A stretch of DNA of 64,000 bases from Alteromonas sp. C1M14 (GCF_018860965.1 NZ_JAHKQF010000008.1:124001-188000); one strand, 5' to 3'. Positions 9,489 through 18,329 are shown, counted from the first letter of the stretch. The notes: a model not told the origin generated them from the sequence alone. Program-made: numbers and translations.

Positions 9489-9552
9489 ATCTTAAAAGAT
9501 TCAAGCAAGATGATAAGTAGCTTCCTTTACGGCACCTATAACGTAAGGTTAT
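9489..9552. promoter_or_regulatory. Candidate LysR-type binding dyads between the LysR gene and dgcN
   Basis: Two small dyads lie in the 95-bp gap upstream of dgcN: ATCTT-AA-AAGAT (9489-9500) and ATAAC-N5-GTTAT (9538-9552). The second has the T-N11-A geometry common to LysR sites and overlaps the regulator's stop codon. Short dyads occur by chance, so this is tentative. Confidence 0.3.
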
Positions 9553-10439
9553 TGGCTAACCGTATTAATTACTTCTGTCAGCGTATCGAGAAACCCATCA
9601 CAGACTTTAGCTAAGGGCCGATCGGTTAACGATAACGCTTTTATATCGAAATTCAAGCTGGGAGAAAAGCGGGCTATGCCGGTTTCTTTCGTCAAATTTC
9701 CTTGTGCCGTAAGTCGATCTACAATACAGCACCCTAAGCCTGCATGCACGAGTTTGGCGGCGATATAATAGGTGTCCACTTGAATATGAGTTTGAATATC
9801 AAGACCTGACTGTTCGATATGCCGCCAAGCCATTTCGCCCAACGGGCCGCTTTCCCATATGCCTATGATATCCATGGAAATCAGTTCGTCGAGGGACAAG
9901 GCTTCAGGTTGTGTAGCAAAAGCTTTTTTCGGGTACATGACGACCAAATCTTGCTTTGAAAGCGTGCGCTCTGTCACCCCAGGCATGGTAGGGGAAGAGA
10001 ACAATACCGCGGCGTCACACTTATGCTCCACCAGCGATTGCAAGGCTTCTGTGTTATGTACGGTTTTAATATTGATCGCCACATTGGGGTGAGCCTGATT
10101 AAACAGCGCCATGGCCTTAGGTAGTACGTCAAAGCCAAGGGCAGGGGTAACGGCAATATTAATAAGCCCACTACGCCCACGGCGAATATTGCTGGCTAAT
10201 TGTTTAACAGTATTAAGCTGCTGATAAATTCTATCGATTTCTGGAAACATCATGTCAGCTTCGGCAGTGGGGCTTAGCTTTCCTTTGTGGCGATGAAATA
10301 AAGCAAACCCTAATTGCTGCTCAGCATGGGCCAGTACTTTGGATACAGAAGGTTGAGAGACATAAAGTAAATGTGCAGCGCCGGTGATGGAGCCGGTGGT
10401 GTAAATGGCGTGAAAAACTTCAATATGTCGCAAACGCAT
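9549..10439 (-). CDS. dgcR: LysR-family transcriptional regulator, probable DgcR
   Basis: The 296-aa protein has a winged helix-turn-helix at residues 1-60 (MRLRHIEVFHAIYTTGSITG; SQPSVSKVLAHAEQQLGFALF) and a periplasmic-binding-protein-like effector domain from about residue 90. Length is standard. It lies immediately upstream of dgcN-dgcA on the same strand, with a 95-bp gap large enough for a separate dgcN promoter. In marine D-glutamate catabolic clusters a LysR regulator called DgcR occupies this place and responds to D-Glu. The assignment rests on neighbourhood, not on a specific motif, so the generic LysR call is firm and the DgcR identity is an inference. Confidence 0.8.
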   Translation of the reverse strand: MRLRHIEVFHAIYTTGSITGAAHLLYVSQPSVSKVLAHAEQQLGFALFHRHKGKLSPTAEADMMFPEIDRIYQQLNTVKQLASNIRRGRSGLINIAVTPALGFDVLPKAMALFNQAHPNVAINIKTVHNTEALQSLVEHKCDAAVLFSSPTMPGVTERTLSKQDLVVMYPKKAFATQPEALSLDELISMDIIGIWESGPLGEMAWRHIEQSGLDIQTHIQVDTYYIAAKLVHAGLGCCIVDRLTAQGNLTKETGIARFSPSLNFDIKALSLTDRPLAKVCDGFLDTLTEVINTVSQ

Positions 10440-10534
10440 GATCTTTCCCTGCTTATGGTTAACCTCTCACAATAAGGTGAATGCCAAATTAAAGGCAATG
10501 TTGATGAGGTGAGGTGCCATACCCTATAGAGAAG

Positions 10535-10562
10535 TAGCAGAAGAAGCGAACTTCTTCTGCTA
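10535..10562 (-). terminator. 12-bp hairpin with a UUCG loop after the SHOCT lipoprotein gene
   Basis: TAGCAGAAGAAG and its exact reverse complement flank a 4-nt loop. Read on the minus strand the loop is UUCG, a very stable tetraloop. It starts 8 bases after the lipoprotein stop. Only a T-rich CTTCTCT follows, so it may act as a 3' stabiliser as much as a terminator. Confidence 0.55.
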
Positions 10563-10569
10563 GAAGAGT

Positions 10570-11295
10570 TTACAAGTCATCGAGCAAAATTTTACGCTTG
10601 TCGGCGTATTCTTGTTCATTTATTAATCCATCATCAAACAGCGATTTGAGGATAGCCAGTTTTGCTCGCACATCTGAGGGAATGGCATCAGCGTCTTCGC
10701 CCACGATAGAACTACGGATGCCCGTTAGTGTTTCATCAATGGTGGCTACGTAGATTTTGTTATATTTTCCGGCCCGTTTGTACTTGCAGTCGGTTTCACC
10801 ATCTAAAGCCCACGGGGCATTATCCCATTCTTGTATTTGCGGTGTGTCGTCAGCACATTTGCGAATTTGTCCAAGCTTGATCAAATTTCGCCCTTCTAAT
10901 TGAAATTTTTCAATAACGCTCCACGACCAATGGGCGTTGCTAGGGTGTTGGCGCACATACGTGGGGGATTCTAAAAAGAATTCTTCATGATGGCCATAAG
11001 CCATATACAAGTAACTTCCATCGTATATTGCGAGGATTTTAGAACGGGTCCAATTGCAGTCCGTACAGGTATACCATCCATAAATAACATTATTTTCGTC
11101 CATGCGTTCGAACTGAATATAGATGCCATCACTGACATACTGACGATAGAGTTTTTCTTCTGGTTCAATGGGCTTAATATCTACTAACTTTTGATGAACC
11201 TCTATCTCGCTCATAGGAGAAGGTGGGTTCCAAATGGCACAACCGCCTAACTGTAATCCAGTAATAATGAGCAATAGGTGTAAAAATTTGTTCAT
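10570..11295 (-). CDS. Unknown lipoprotein with C-terminal SHOCT domain
   Basis: I do not recognise the main body of this 241-aa protein. The start at 11295 gives MNKFLHLLLIITGLQLGGC, a lipoprotein signal peptide with lipobox LGGC, so the mature protein starts at Cys19. AAGGA lies upstream. Residues about 30-190 hold an aromatic-rich domain that mentions paired cysteines (WYTCTDCNW) and may be beta-rich. The C-terminus (DVRAKLAILKSLFDDGLINE, then EYADKRKILLDDL) is a SHOCT domain, a short module often involved in oligomerisation. It sits alone between the LysR gene and rpoD and is monocistronic by appearance. The longer upstream reading frame to 11424 would bury the signal peptide and is unlikely. 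Function is unknown. Confidence 0.75.
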   Translation of the reverse strand: MNKFLHLLLIITGLQLGGCAIWNPPSPMSEIEVHQKLVDIKPIEPEEKLYRQYVSDGIYIQFERMDENNVIYGWYTCTDCNWTRSKILAIYDGSYLYMAYGHHEEFFLESPTYVRQHPSNAHWSWSVIEKFQLEGRNLIKLGQIRKCADDTPQIQEWDNAPWALDGETDCKYKRAGKYNKIYVATIDETLTGIRSSIVGEDADAIPSDVRAKLAILKSLFDDGLINEQEYADKRKILLDDL

Positions 11296-11411
11296 GGATC
11301 CTTCCTTATTAGCTATGGCTATCACCCAATATGAATGAAATTTGTACTCCTCACAAGTCAATAAGGAAAAAGAGAACAGATTAATATTTGTACTTAAATA
11401 GACGGCAGCGC

Positions 11412-11439
11412 AAAAAAAAGCCACCTAAACGGTGGCTTT
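11412..11439 (-). terminator. Rho-independent terminator of rpoD
   Basis: On the minus strand AAAGCCACC pairs with GGTGGCTTT across a 5-nt loop, followed by an eight-T run, 16 bases after the rpoD stop. This ends the macromolecular synthesis operon. Confidence 0.92.
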
Positions 11440-11454
11440 CATAGTATTGGGTAT

Positions 11455-13290
11455 TTACTCGTCGAGGAAGCTTCGTAGTTGCTCAGAGCGACTAGGATGA
11501 CGCAGTTTCCGTAGCGCTTTCGCTTCAATCTGACGGATACGCTCGCGGGTAACATCAAATTGCTTGCCCACTTCTTCAAGTGTGTGATCCGTATTCATAT
11601 CGATGCCGAAACGCATACGTAGCACTTTGGCTTCCCGTGCGGTTAATCCTGCGAGAACCTCTTGGGTTGCATCTTTAAGGCTACCACCGGTGGCAGAATC
11701 GAGGGGCTGAATAATGGTGCTATCCTCGATAAAGTCGCCAAGATGTGAATCTTCATCATCACCAATGGGGGTTTCCATAGAGATGGGCTCTTTGGCAATC
11801 TTAAGCACTTTTCTGATCTTGTCTTCAGGCATCGCCATGCGTTCTGACAATTCTTCAGGTGTTGGCTCCCGACCCATCTCTTGCAACATTTGCCGTGAAA
11901 TACGGTTTAGTTTATTGATGGTTTCTATCATGTGAACAGGGATACGAATAGTACGGGCCTGGTCCGCAATAGAACGAGTAATGGCTTGTCGAATCCACCA
12001 AGTAGCATAAGTTGAAAACTTATAACCACGACGGTATTCGAATTTATCCACAGCCTTCATCAAGCCGATGTTCCCTTCCTGAATAAGATCAAGGAATTGC
12101 AAACCTCGGTTAGTGTATTTTTTGGCAATGGAGATAACCAAACGAAGGTTGGCTTCCACCATTTCTTTTTTCGCACGACGTGCCTTGGCTTCACCAATGG
12201 ACATGCGACGGTTAATATCTTTGATGTCTGCAATCACTAACCCGGTTTCTTGTTCTACCTGGTTCATTTTTGAGACAGAGCGTTCGATATCTTCCTTGAA
12301 GTTCTCTAGTACCGGCACATAGGCGGCACCAGAAGACAGTACGGTTTCTAACCAAGCCGTGGTCGTTTCATTGCCAGCAAAAGCTTTAATAAAGTCTTTT
12401 TTCGGCATTTTGGAATTGACCACACAGTACTTCATGACCAGACGTTCTTGAATACGAACCTTGTCCATCATGTTCCGCATGTTTTTCACCATACGGTCGA
12501 ACTGTTTTGGTACTAAACGAAATTCTTTGAAGACTTCACTTAGGGTGGCGATCTCTGCACGGGCTTTTTTATCTGAGCGACCATGGGATTCGATAACCGT
12601 ACGTGCTTTAAGGTACTGCTCTCGAAGTTTACCAAATTTCTCTCGGGCTAACTCAGGATCGACGCCAGTATCTTCTTCTTCATCGTCATCATCGTCATCA
12701 TCGTCATCATCATCGTTCTCAAGTTCCTTAGCCGGTAACTCGGAGCCGATGTGGGTGGCGGTGGGCGCTAAATCCTGTTCTTCGTTAGGATCCACAAAAC
12801 CAGAAATAATATCGCTAAGGCGTATTTCTTCAGCTTCGTATAAATCCCATTGCTCAAGGAGATAAGTGATGGCTTCGGGATATTCAGCCACAGAACACTG
12901 TACCTGATTAATTCCGTCTTCTATCCGTTTTGCGATTTCGATTTCGCCTTCCCGGGTAAGAAGTTCCACGGTGCCCATTTCACGCATGTACATGCGCACA
13001 GGGTCGGTGGTTCGGCCAATTTCACTTTCTACCGTAGCTAATGCTTGAGCGGCTGCTTCTGCAACATCTTCATCGGCGGTAGTTTCCTGCATCAGGAGTT
13101 CATCAGAATCAGGAGCAGATTCTGAAACCTGAATGCCCATGTCGTTGATCATTCGAATGATGTCTTCGATTTGATCAGAGTCGACAATATCTTGCGGCAG
13201 GTGGTCATTAACTTCTGCAAAGGTTAAGTAACCTTGCTCTTTACCTTTGGCAATCAAAAGTTTAATCTGAGACTGCTTGCTTTGCGCCAT
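11455..13290 (-). CDS. rpoD: RNA polymerase primary sigma factor RpoD (sigma-70)
   Basis: The 611-aa housekeeping sigma factor directs RNA polymerase to -10/-35 promoters. Region 1.1 begins with [20 protein letters not shown], region 1.2 with [20 protein letters not shown]. Region 2 contains the -10 recognition helix in [18 protein letters not shown], region 3 follows, and region 4 ends with the -35 helix ([20 protein letters not shown]). I start at ATG 13290 ([12 protein letters not shown]), which aligns with other RpoD proteins; the frame extends six codons further without support. The non-conserved region holds 11 consecutive Asp codons (12682-12714) followed or preceded by acidic residues. 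It is the last gene of rpsU-yqeY-dnaG-rpoD and is followed by a strong terminator. Confidence 0.98.
   Translation of the reverse strand: MAQSKQSQIKLLIAKGKEQGYLTFAEVNDHLPQDIVDSDQIEDIIRMINDMGIQVSESAPDSDELLMQETTADEDVAEAAAQALATVESEIGRTTDPVRMYMREMGTVELLTREGEIEIAKRIEDGINQVQCSVAEYPEAITYLLEQWDLYEAEEIRLSDIISGFVDPNEEQDLAPTATHIGSELPAKELENDDDDDDDDDDDEEEDTGVDPELAREKFGKLREQYLKARTVIESHGRSDKKARAEIATLSEVFKEFRLVPKQFDRMVKNMRNMMDKVRIQERLVMKYCVVNSKMPKKDFIKAFAGNETTTAWLETVLSSGAAYVPVLENFKEDIERSVSKMNQVEQETGLVIADIKDINRRMSIGEAKARRAKKEMVEANLRLVISIAKKYTNRGLQFLDLIQEGNIGLMKAVDKFEYRRGYKFSTYATWWIRQAITRSIADQARTIRIPVHMIETINKLNRISRQMLQEMGREPTPEELSERMAMPEDKIRKVLKIAKEPISMETPIGDDEDSHLGDFIEDSTIIQPLDSATGGSLKDATQEVLAGLTAREAKVLRMRFGIDMNTDHTLEEVGKQFDVTRERIRQIEAKALRKLRHPSRSEQLRSFLDE
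12673..12714. repeat. Acidic trinucleotide tract in rpoD (Asp11 plus Glu3)
   Basis: Eleven consecutive Asp codons (GAT/GAC mixed) are followed by three GAA codons. The tract lies in the acidic insert that in other RpoD proteins is also Asp/Glu rich but more mixed. It is in frame, so length changes would be tolerated. Confidence 0.9.
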
Positions 13291-13573
13291 ATAACCTACA
13301 CTTCTCACATTTAAATATTAAGCAAAAAAGCATGCTAATAAACAGAGTGAACTGGCTATTTCATGCTTGCTGTTCGTTCGTTACCGCACCCATAAATACA
13401 TTGGCTGTTTTCAAATACGGCCTGAAAAATGCATACTAAAAACACATTAAAGATACAAAAAAATGTATTAATGCATTTGAAAAGTCTGCTTGCAGCGAAT
13501 TAGCCAGTATAACAGACAGACACTATTTTTGACCAGTTGTTCAGCGTGATTTTTCAACAAAATCCTCCCTTCA
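13291..13573. other. dnaG-rpoD intergenic region
   Basis: This 283-bp AT-rich spacer has no plausible gene. It contains inverted copies of ATGCAT separated by A/T runs (about 13430-13480). It could hold an internal promoter for rpoD, as known in related operons, but I cannot name convincing -35 and -10 boxes. Confidence 0.4.
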
Positions 13574-15349
13574 TTACGACTTTTGACGTTCCATCATCAG
13601 CAATGTCAGTTCCCTTTTTTCTTCTTGTGAGAGAGGGTGCATACGTGAGCGGGAGATCAGCGTTTCAATTCGGCTATCAAAATGCCAGTCGAGCAATTTA
13701 GCAAAACTGTCGCAATACACGGTGTCTGCATCGTCGTCTTTGACCAGGTGTTCTTGTAGCAGTAACTTCGCGATGACAGAAGAATGGGGATGGTCTCGGA
13801 AGTTTTCAAGGACCTGGGCAGTATTGAATTGTGGATTTTGTAAACACACATTGTGGGTATCAATTAAAACATCAATGCCAGCCACACCACTGTCGGCCAA
13901 AATTTGCGGAGCACACTGAGGATGGGCAGCGGCTAAGGCCGGATTATCAATGAGTAGTCGCAACATGGTGCGCACAGGCGAAATTTGCGCTTTGTGCTGA
14001 TGTCTTGCTGTCTGTCGGGGCTGGGCACCGGCTTGATTGGCATGCTGTATGTCTTGTTGTAGCTTGAAACGATCGTATTCGCCAATATGCTTTGCTAACT
14101 CTGCTTGTAACATGGCGCGCTGACCGTCACCAGCCACGTTATCTATTAGCGGTTGAGCTGCGGCTTTCAACGCTATTTTACCTTCCGGCGTGCCCACTTC
14201 ATGGGTCTTTAATAAAGACTCAAAGAAAAAACGAGAGAGGGGCAAGGCGGCGTCAACCATTTCTAAAAAGGTGTCGGTGCCAGCTTGTCTTACCATGGTA
14301 TCTGGGTCTTCACCGTCAGGCAAAAATAAAAAGGTGAGTTTGACGCCATCTTTTAGTGCCGGCAGGGCATTTTCTAATGCGCGCCATGCTGCTTCTCGTC
14401 CGGCGCGATCTCCGTCATAACAACAAATAATATGGGAGGTTGAACGCATCAGTAATGCCAGATGTTCCGGCGTGGTTGCTGTGCCTAAGGCGGCGGTGGC
14501 GATATTAATGCCATATTGGCTTAAGGCCACTACATCCATATAGCCTTCTACGATAATAACTTTATCGAGATGGCGCTGGCTTTGTTTGGCCTGATAGAAG
14601 CCAAATAGCTCATAACCCTTATGGAAAATACGGGTTTCTGGAGAGTTAAGATATTTAGGCCCGTCGCTATCAATGACCCGGCCGCCAAAACCTACCACCC
14701 GACCGCGGCGATCTCGAATGGGAAACATGATCCGGTCGCGAAAAAAGTCGTAGGTCTGCCCGCGATCATTACGGGACACCAATTTAAGATCAATTAATTG
14801 GGTGATGCGTGCATCGTCCGTGCCGAAGGTCGTTAACAGCTTGTCCCATTCTGCCGGGGCATAGCCAATTTCCCATTGTTTGACAATATCACCGGACAAC
14901 CCGCGTCCCTTTAAGTAATCAATGGCTTTTTGACTATTCGGATGTTGACGAAGTTGTTGTTGGAAAAAACGGGTAACCTTGTCCATTAACCCGTAGTCGT
15001 CTTGCTGTTGCTGCTTTTTTTCTTCCGTCATAGCCGGACGATTACTTTGCTCTCGAGGAACCTCAAGACCATGTATGCGCGCCAACTCTTCAACCGCCTC
15101 TACAAAATCCAGTCGATCAAATTCCATTATAAAGGAAATGGCATTGCCATTGGCGCCACAGCCAAAGCAGTGATAAAACTGTTTGTCTTGGCTAACGGTA
15201 AATGAAGGGGTTTTTTCGTCGTGAAAAGGGCAGCAGGCCTGATAATTTTTACCCGCTTTTTTTAATTTAACTCTGCTATCGACTATATCAACAACGTCGG
15301 TTCGGGCGAGAAGATCATCGATAAAATCGCGGGGTATTCTTCCGGACAT
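13574..15349 (-). CDS. dnaG: DNA primase DnaG
   Basis: The 591-aa primase synthesises RNA primers at the replication fork, partnering DnaB. The N-terminal CHC2 zinc finger has Cys40, His43, Cys61 and Cys64 (CCPFHDEKTPSF; FYHCFGCG). The catalytic TOPRIM domain includes VIIVEGYMDVVAL (conserved Glu) and IICCYDGDRAGREA (the DxD metal site). The C-terminal helicase-binding domain follows from about residue 440. Length is typical (E. coli 581 aa). It is the third gene of the macromolecular synthesis operon, separated from yqeY by 201 bp that carry a strong hairpin, which fits differential expression within the operon. Confidence 0.98.
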   Translation of the reverse strand: MSGRIPRDFIDDLLARTDVVDIVDSRVKLKKAGKNYQACCPFHDEKTPSFTVSQDKQFYHCFGCGANGNAISFIMEFDRLDFVEAVEELARIHGLEVPREQSNRPAMTEEKKQQQQDDYGLMDKVTRFFQQQLRQHPNSQKAIDYLKGRGLSGDIVKQWEIGYAPAEWDKLLTTFGTDDARITQLIDLKLVSRNDRGQTYDFFRDRIMFPIRDRRGRVVGFGGRVIDSDGPKYLNSPETRIFHKGYELFGFYQAKQSQRHLDKVIIVEGYMDVVALSQYGINIATAALGTATTPEHLALLMRSTSHIICCYDGDRAGREAAWRALENALPALKDGVKLTFLFLPDGEDPDTMVRQAGTDTFLEMVDAALPLSRFFFESLLKTHEVGTPEGKIALKAAAQPLIDNVAGDGQRAMLQAELAKHIGEYDRFKLQQDIQHANQAGAQPRQTARHQHKAQISPVRTMLRLLIDNPALAAAHPQCAPQILADSGVAGIDVLIDTHNVCLQNPQFNTAQVLENFRDHPHSSVIAKLLLQEHLVKDDDADTVYCDSFAKLLDWHFDSRIETLISRSRMHPLSQEEKRELTLLMMERQKS

Positions 15350-15515
15350 TTTGTATCAACCTTACACCTAGGAACGAGAAAGTAGCATGCAGAAGTTTGC
15401 TCAGCGTCCATAATACATCGGCATCAATGAGAGACTTTAATTGAAAGACGGTCATGACGGCGGCAACATGATGTAACGCCAGGCTGTTTTTTTTCAATAC
15501 TGTATCAGGCAAAGA

Positions 15516-15543
15516 ACCCGACGCAAAGTGTATTGCGTCGGGT
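15516..15543 (-). terminator. Intra-operon hairpin between yqeY and dnaG
   Basis: ACCCGACGCAA pairs exactly with TTGCGTCGGGT around a 6-nt loop, 8 bases after the yqeY stop. On the minus strand it is followed by TCTTTGCC, a poor U run. It is well placed to attenuate dnaG-rpoD expression or protect the upstream mRNA. Confidence 0.55.
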
Positions 15544-15550
15544 AAAAAAA

Positions 15551-15997
15551 TTAGGCGTTTAGACGTGCCTTAATCTTTCCGCTCAAGGCACCCATATCGG
15601 TACGGCCTTGTACTTTGGGCTTGAGATAACCCATGACCTTGCCCATGTCTTGCATGCCACTGGCACCCGTAGAGGTCATGGCTTCTTCGATAAGGGCAGA
15701 CAATTCGCTATCAGACAGAGGTTGAGGCAAAAAGGTTTCGATAACAACAATTTCAGCCCGTTCCGTGCTGGCGAGATCATCGCGTCCAGCTTGGTCATAC
15801 TGGGCCGCAGCGTCGACTCTTTGTTTAACCATTTTGGTTAAAATTGCCAAAACCGCATCATCAGTTAGGGTAATTTGCTCATCAATTTCTTTTTGTTTGA
15901 TTGCAGCTAGCGCCATGCGTATTGTGCCAAGCTTTACTTTGTCTTTGGCACGCATTGCATCTTTTTGCGCGCTTTTTAAATCGTCAATTAATGCCAT
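15551..15997 (-). CDS. yqeY: GatB/YqeY domain protein
   Basis: The 148-aa cytoplasmic protein is a stand-alone YqeY domain, homologous to the C-terminal tail of the amidotransferase subunit GatB, which contacts tRNA. It starts ALIDDLKSAQKDAMRAKDK and has the family motifs LGTIRMALAAIKQKEID and GASGMQDMGKVMGYLKPKVQGR. Its biological role is not firmly established; a link with tRNA or translation is likely. It lies between rpsU and dnaG as in many gammaproteobacteria and is read from the same strand. The leader just upstream has a run of eight Gs (plus strand) 23 bases before the start. Confidence 0.92.
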   Translation of the reverse strand: MALIDDLKSAQKDAMRAKDKVKLGTIRMALAAIKQKEIDEQITLTDDAVLAILTKMVKQRVDAAAQYDQAGRDDLASTERAEIVVIETFLPQPLSDSELSALIEEAMTSTGASGMQDMGKVMGYLKPKVQGRTDMGALSGKIKARLNA

Positions 15998-16019
15998 GGA
16001 AGATTCTCTGTCAAACGAA

Positions 16020-16035
16020 GGGGGGGGATTTTTTT
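16020..16035. repeat. G8 and T7 homopolymer runs in the yqeY leader
   Basis: Plus strand 16020-16027 is eight Gs and 16029-16035 is seven Ts. They lie between the rpsU hairpin and the yqeY start. The first run is 23 bases from the ATG, outside the ribosome-binding site. Confidence 0.9.
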
Positions 16036-16048
16036 GTGGCCCTAAGAC

Positions 16049-16076
16049 AACAAAGGTGCCCTAAAGCACCTTTGTT
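16049..16076 (-). terminator. Hairpin after rpsU
   Basis: AACAAAGGTGC pairs exactly with GCACCTTTGTT across a 6-nt loop, 14 bases after the rpsU stop. In E. coli a terminator after rpsU sets its excess over dnaG. The U tract here is weak (GTCTTAGG), so it is probably a partial terminator. Confidence 0.65.
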
Positions 16077-16090
16077 AAGCCAACACTATC

Positions 16091-16306
16091 TTAGTAGAGT
16101 TTTACGCGACGGGCGTTTTCGCGAGCCAGCTTTTTCAGATGGCGCTTTTTGGCAGCCGCTTTTTTACGCTTGCGTTCCCAGGTTGGTTTTTCGAAGAACT
16201 CACGACGACGAACTTCAGACAGTACACCTGCTTTTTCACAAGAACGTTTAAAACGACGAAGAGCGACATCAAACGGCTCGTTTTCTCTAACTTTAACGAT
16301 GGGCAT
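16091..16306 (-). CDS. rpsU: 30S ribosomal protein S21
   Basis: The 71-aa protein is a near-identical match to known S21 ([20 protein letters not shown], then a long basic C-terminal helix ending ARRVKLY). It joins the 30S platform and helps initiation. It is the first gene of the macromolecular synthesis operon rpsU-yqeY-dnaG-rpoD. It diverges from tsaD, a conserved arrangement. A possible -10 (TATACT, minus strand, 16463-16468) lies upstream without a clear -35. Confidence 0.98.
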   Translation of the reverse strand: MPIVKVRENEPFDVALRRFKRSCEKAGVLSEVRRREFFEKPTWERKRKKAAAKKRHLKKLARENARRVKLY

Positions 16307-16533
16307 TAAATTCTCACCTCAAAAATTTTAGTGTCTAGCCGGGCGTGAAATTGTGCGCGAAATCGACACCCGGGTTAAAAATGGTGCGAAATTCTATTCT
16401 TTTACAGCACAAATGTAAAGTGGCTACAGCCAATAAATTGAACAATATTGCAATAAGAGTGAAGTATACCCGTTTTCACCTTGATTAAATAAGAGTAAAC
16501 TTGCGCCCTTGAGTCAAAGATAAGGGTGAAAAA

Positions 16534-17547
16534 ATGCGTATACTGGGAATTGAGACTTCCTGTGATGAAACCGGAGTGGCGGTTTTTGATGATGAAAAAG
16601 GGTTATTGTCTCATGAATTATACAGCCAGGTTAAATTGCATGCCGACTATGGTGGTGTGGTGCCTGAACTGGCTTCCCGAGATCATGTACGCAAAATTGT
16701 GCCTCTTATTAAAAAAGCCCTACTTGATGCTAACACTGATCATAACACCCTAGACGGTATTGCCTTTACTCAAGGACCTGGGCTAGTGGGGGCCTTACTG
16801 GTAGGGTCTTCAGTGGCGCGCTCCCTTGCCTACGCCTGGGATAAGCCTGCGGTGGGTGTGCACCATATGGAAGGGCATTTATTAGCGCCCATGCTAGAAA
16901 CCCATGCACCGGCATTTCCTTTTGTGGCTTTGCTGGTTTCCGGCGGGCATTCTATGTTGGTGGATGTTAAAGGCATTGGCGAATATGAGGTACTTGGCGA
17001 ATCCATTGATGATGCTGCTGGGGAAGCCTTTGATAAGACGGCCAAGTTACTGGGCTTAGATTACCCCGGGGGGCCGCTATTAGCCAAGTTAGCCGAACAA
17101 GGTGAGGCCGGGCATTATAAGTTTCCCCGACCCATGACCGACCGCCCTGGATTGGATTTTAGTTTCAGTGGCCTAAAAACCTTTGCCGCCAATACCATCC
17201 GCGACGCCGATGATACTGCACAAACCAAAGCCAATATCGCTTATGCGTTTCAAGAAGCGGTGGTCGATACCCTGATCATTAAATGTCGCCGAGCGCTTAA
17301 GCAAACCGGACGCAAGCGTTTAGTGATTGCCGGCGGTGTGAGTGCCAATACCTATTTGCGTGATGCCATGAAAGCCATGATGGCGAAAATGAACGGTGAA
17401 GTCTTCTATCCTAGCCTCGGCTTTTGTACCGATAATGGTGCGATGATTGCCTACGCCGGTATGCAGCGATTAAAAGCGGCCCAATATAGCCCCCTTTCTG
17501 CGGCGGCCAAACCCCGTTGGCCGTTAGATTCTCTGCCGGCATTGTGA
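16534..17547 (+). CDS. tsaD: tRNA N6-adenosine threonylcarbamoyltransferase TsaD
   Basis: The 337-aa protein is the Kae1/YgjD subunit that transfers threonylcarbamoyl to A37 of ANN-decoding tRNAs, together with TsaB and TsaE. It starts [20 protein letters not shown], the ASKHA phosphate-1 motif. Metal-binding histidines are in [11 protein letters not shown] (HxxxH). SGGHSMLV and [13 protein letters not shown] are the other family signatures. Length is normal. It is transcribed divergently from rpsU across a 227-bp gap and converges with plsY, with only 31 bp between stops. Confidence 0.98.
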   Translation: MRILGIETSCDETGVAVFDDEKGLLSHELYSQVKLHADYGGVVPELASRDHVRKIVPLIKKALLDANTDHNTLDGIAFTQGPGLVGALLVGSSVARSLAYAWDKPAVGVHHMEGHLLAPMLETHAPAFPFVALLVSGGHSMLVDVKGIGEYEVLGESIDDAAGEAFDKTAKLLGLDYPGGPLLAKLAEQGEAGHYKFPRPMTDRPGLDFSFSGLKTFAANTIRDADDTAQTKANIAYAFQEAVVDTLIIKCRRALKQTGRKRLVIAGGVSANTYLRDAMKAMMAKMNGEVFYPSLGFCTDNGAMIAYAGMQRLKAAQYSPLSAAAKPRWPLDSLPAL

Positions 17548-17578
17548 ATGGGTTAAAGTGAAGGCAAAAGAACCTAGG

Positions 17579-18178
17579 CTATTTTAGTTTCACTTTGTCC
17601 CAGACTTTGTTTTCTTGGTGTTTAACAAGGCGTAGAATATTGTCTTTGTGGCGAATAATAATCAGTACTGACAGCATCAGCACTGGAATGGTGTAGGCAG
17701 GCTTAATAAACCAAGTAAACACAGGGGCAAAGCAGACCGCTATGATGGCGGCAAGCGACGCATACCCCCAAATAAACACTGTAATTGCCCAGGTTAATAT
17801 CAACAATCCAGTCAGCTCTGCACCAAGGGGCAATAGCACGCCAAAAGCGGTGGCGACGGCCTTTCCCCCTTTAAAATCGAAATAAAGAGGGAAAATATGG
17901 CCCAAGCAGGCTGCTAAACCAATAAATCCTAAAGGTATGGGGTCGATGCCCATCCAATAGCTGCTATACACAGGTACTGTCCCTTTTAATATATCCATAA
18001 ACAGTACCAACGTGGCTGGCATCCGACCACCTAAGCGAAAGACATTGGTTGCCCCAGGGTTTTTCGAACCCGTGGTTCTCGGATCAGGCAGACCGTAAAG
18101 TCGACAGATAATCACAGCACTGGACAATGATCCCACCAAGTAGGCAATGCAAATCATCAAAATTACGGTGGCGATCAT
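17579..18178 (-). CDS. plsY: Glycerol-3-phosphate acyltransferase PlsY
   Basis: The 199-aa integral membrane enzyme uses acyl phosphate to acylate glycerol 3-phosphate, the first step of phospholipid synthesis with PlsX. It has five predicted helices. The three cytoplasmic signature motifs are present: [13 protein letters not shown] with [20 protein letters not shown], the glycine-rich [20 protein letters not shown], and a C-terminal [18 protein letters not shown]. Length is normal. It diverges from folB; the neighbourhood tsaD-plsY-folB-folK-uppP is conserved in gammaproteobacteria. Confidence 0.97.
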   Translation of the reverse strand: MIATVILMICIAYLVGSLSSAVIICRLYGLPDPRTTGSKNPGATNVFRLGGRMPATLVLFMDILKGTVPVYSSYWMGIDPIPLGFIGLAACLGHIFPLYFDFKGGKAVATAFGVLLPLGAELTGLLILTWAITVFIWGYASLAAIIAVCFAPVFTWFIKPAYTIPVLMLSVLIIIRHKDNILRLVKHQENKVWDKVKLK

Positions 18179-18329
18179 CTCGTAAGGCTATTGTAAAAAA
18201 AGGGTTACCATGTACGCAGACTAACAGGAATAGCCTATAAATTTCCAGTGAGGTTTATCGACATGTTATTCACATGTGGTAAAGTTGCCGCCATCTTTTT
18301 CCTCTTTCGGGCTTTGTGCCTGTTTTCAT

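Noticed and set aside
12461..12865. 134-aa reading frame opposite rpoD with a long serine run
   Set aside because: It is the mirror of the Asp-rich tract in rpoD and shows no domain, no ribosome-binding site and no promoter.
15315..15512. 65-aa frame overlapping the dnaG start
   Set aside because: It sits in the yqeY-dnaG leader, overlaps dnaG in another frame, has no ribosome-binding site and no family features.
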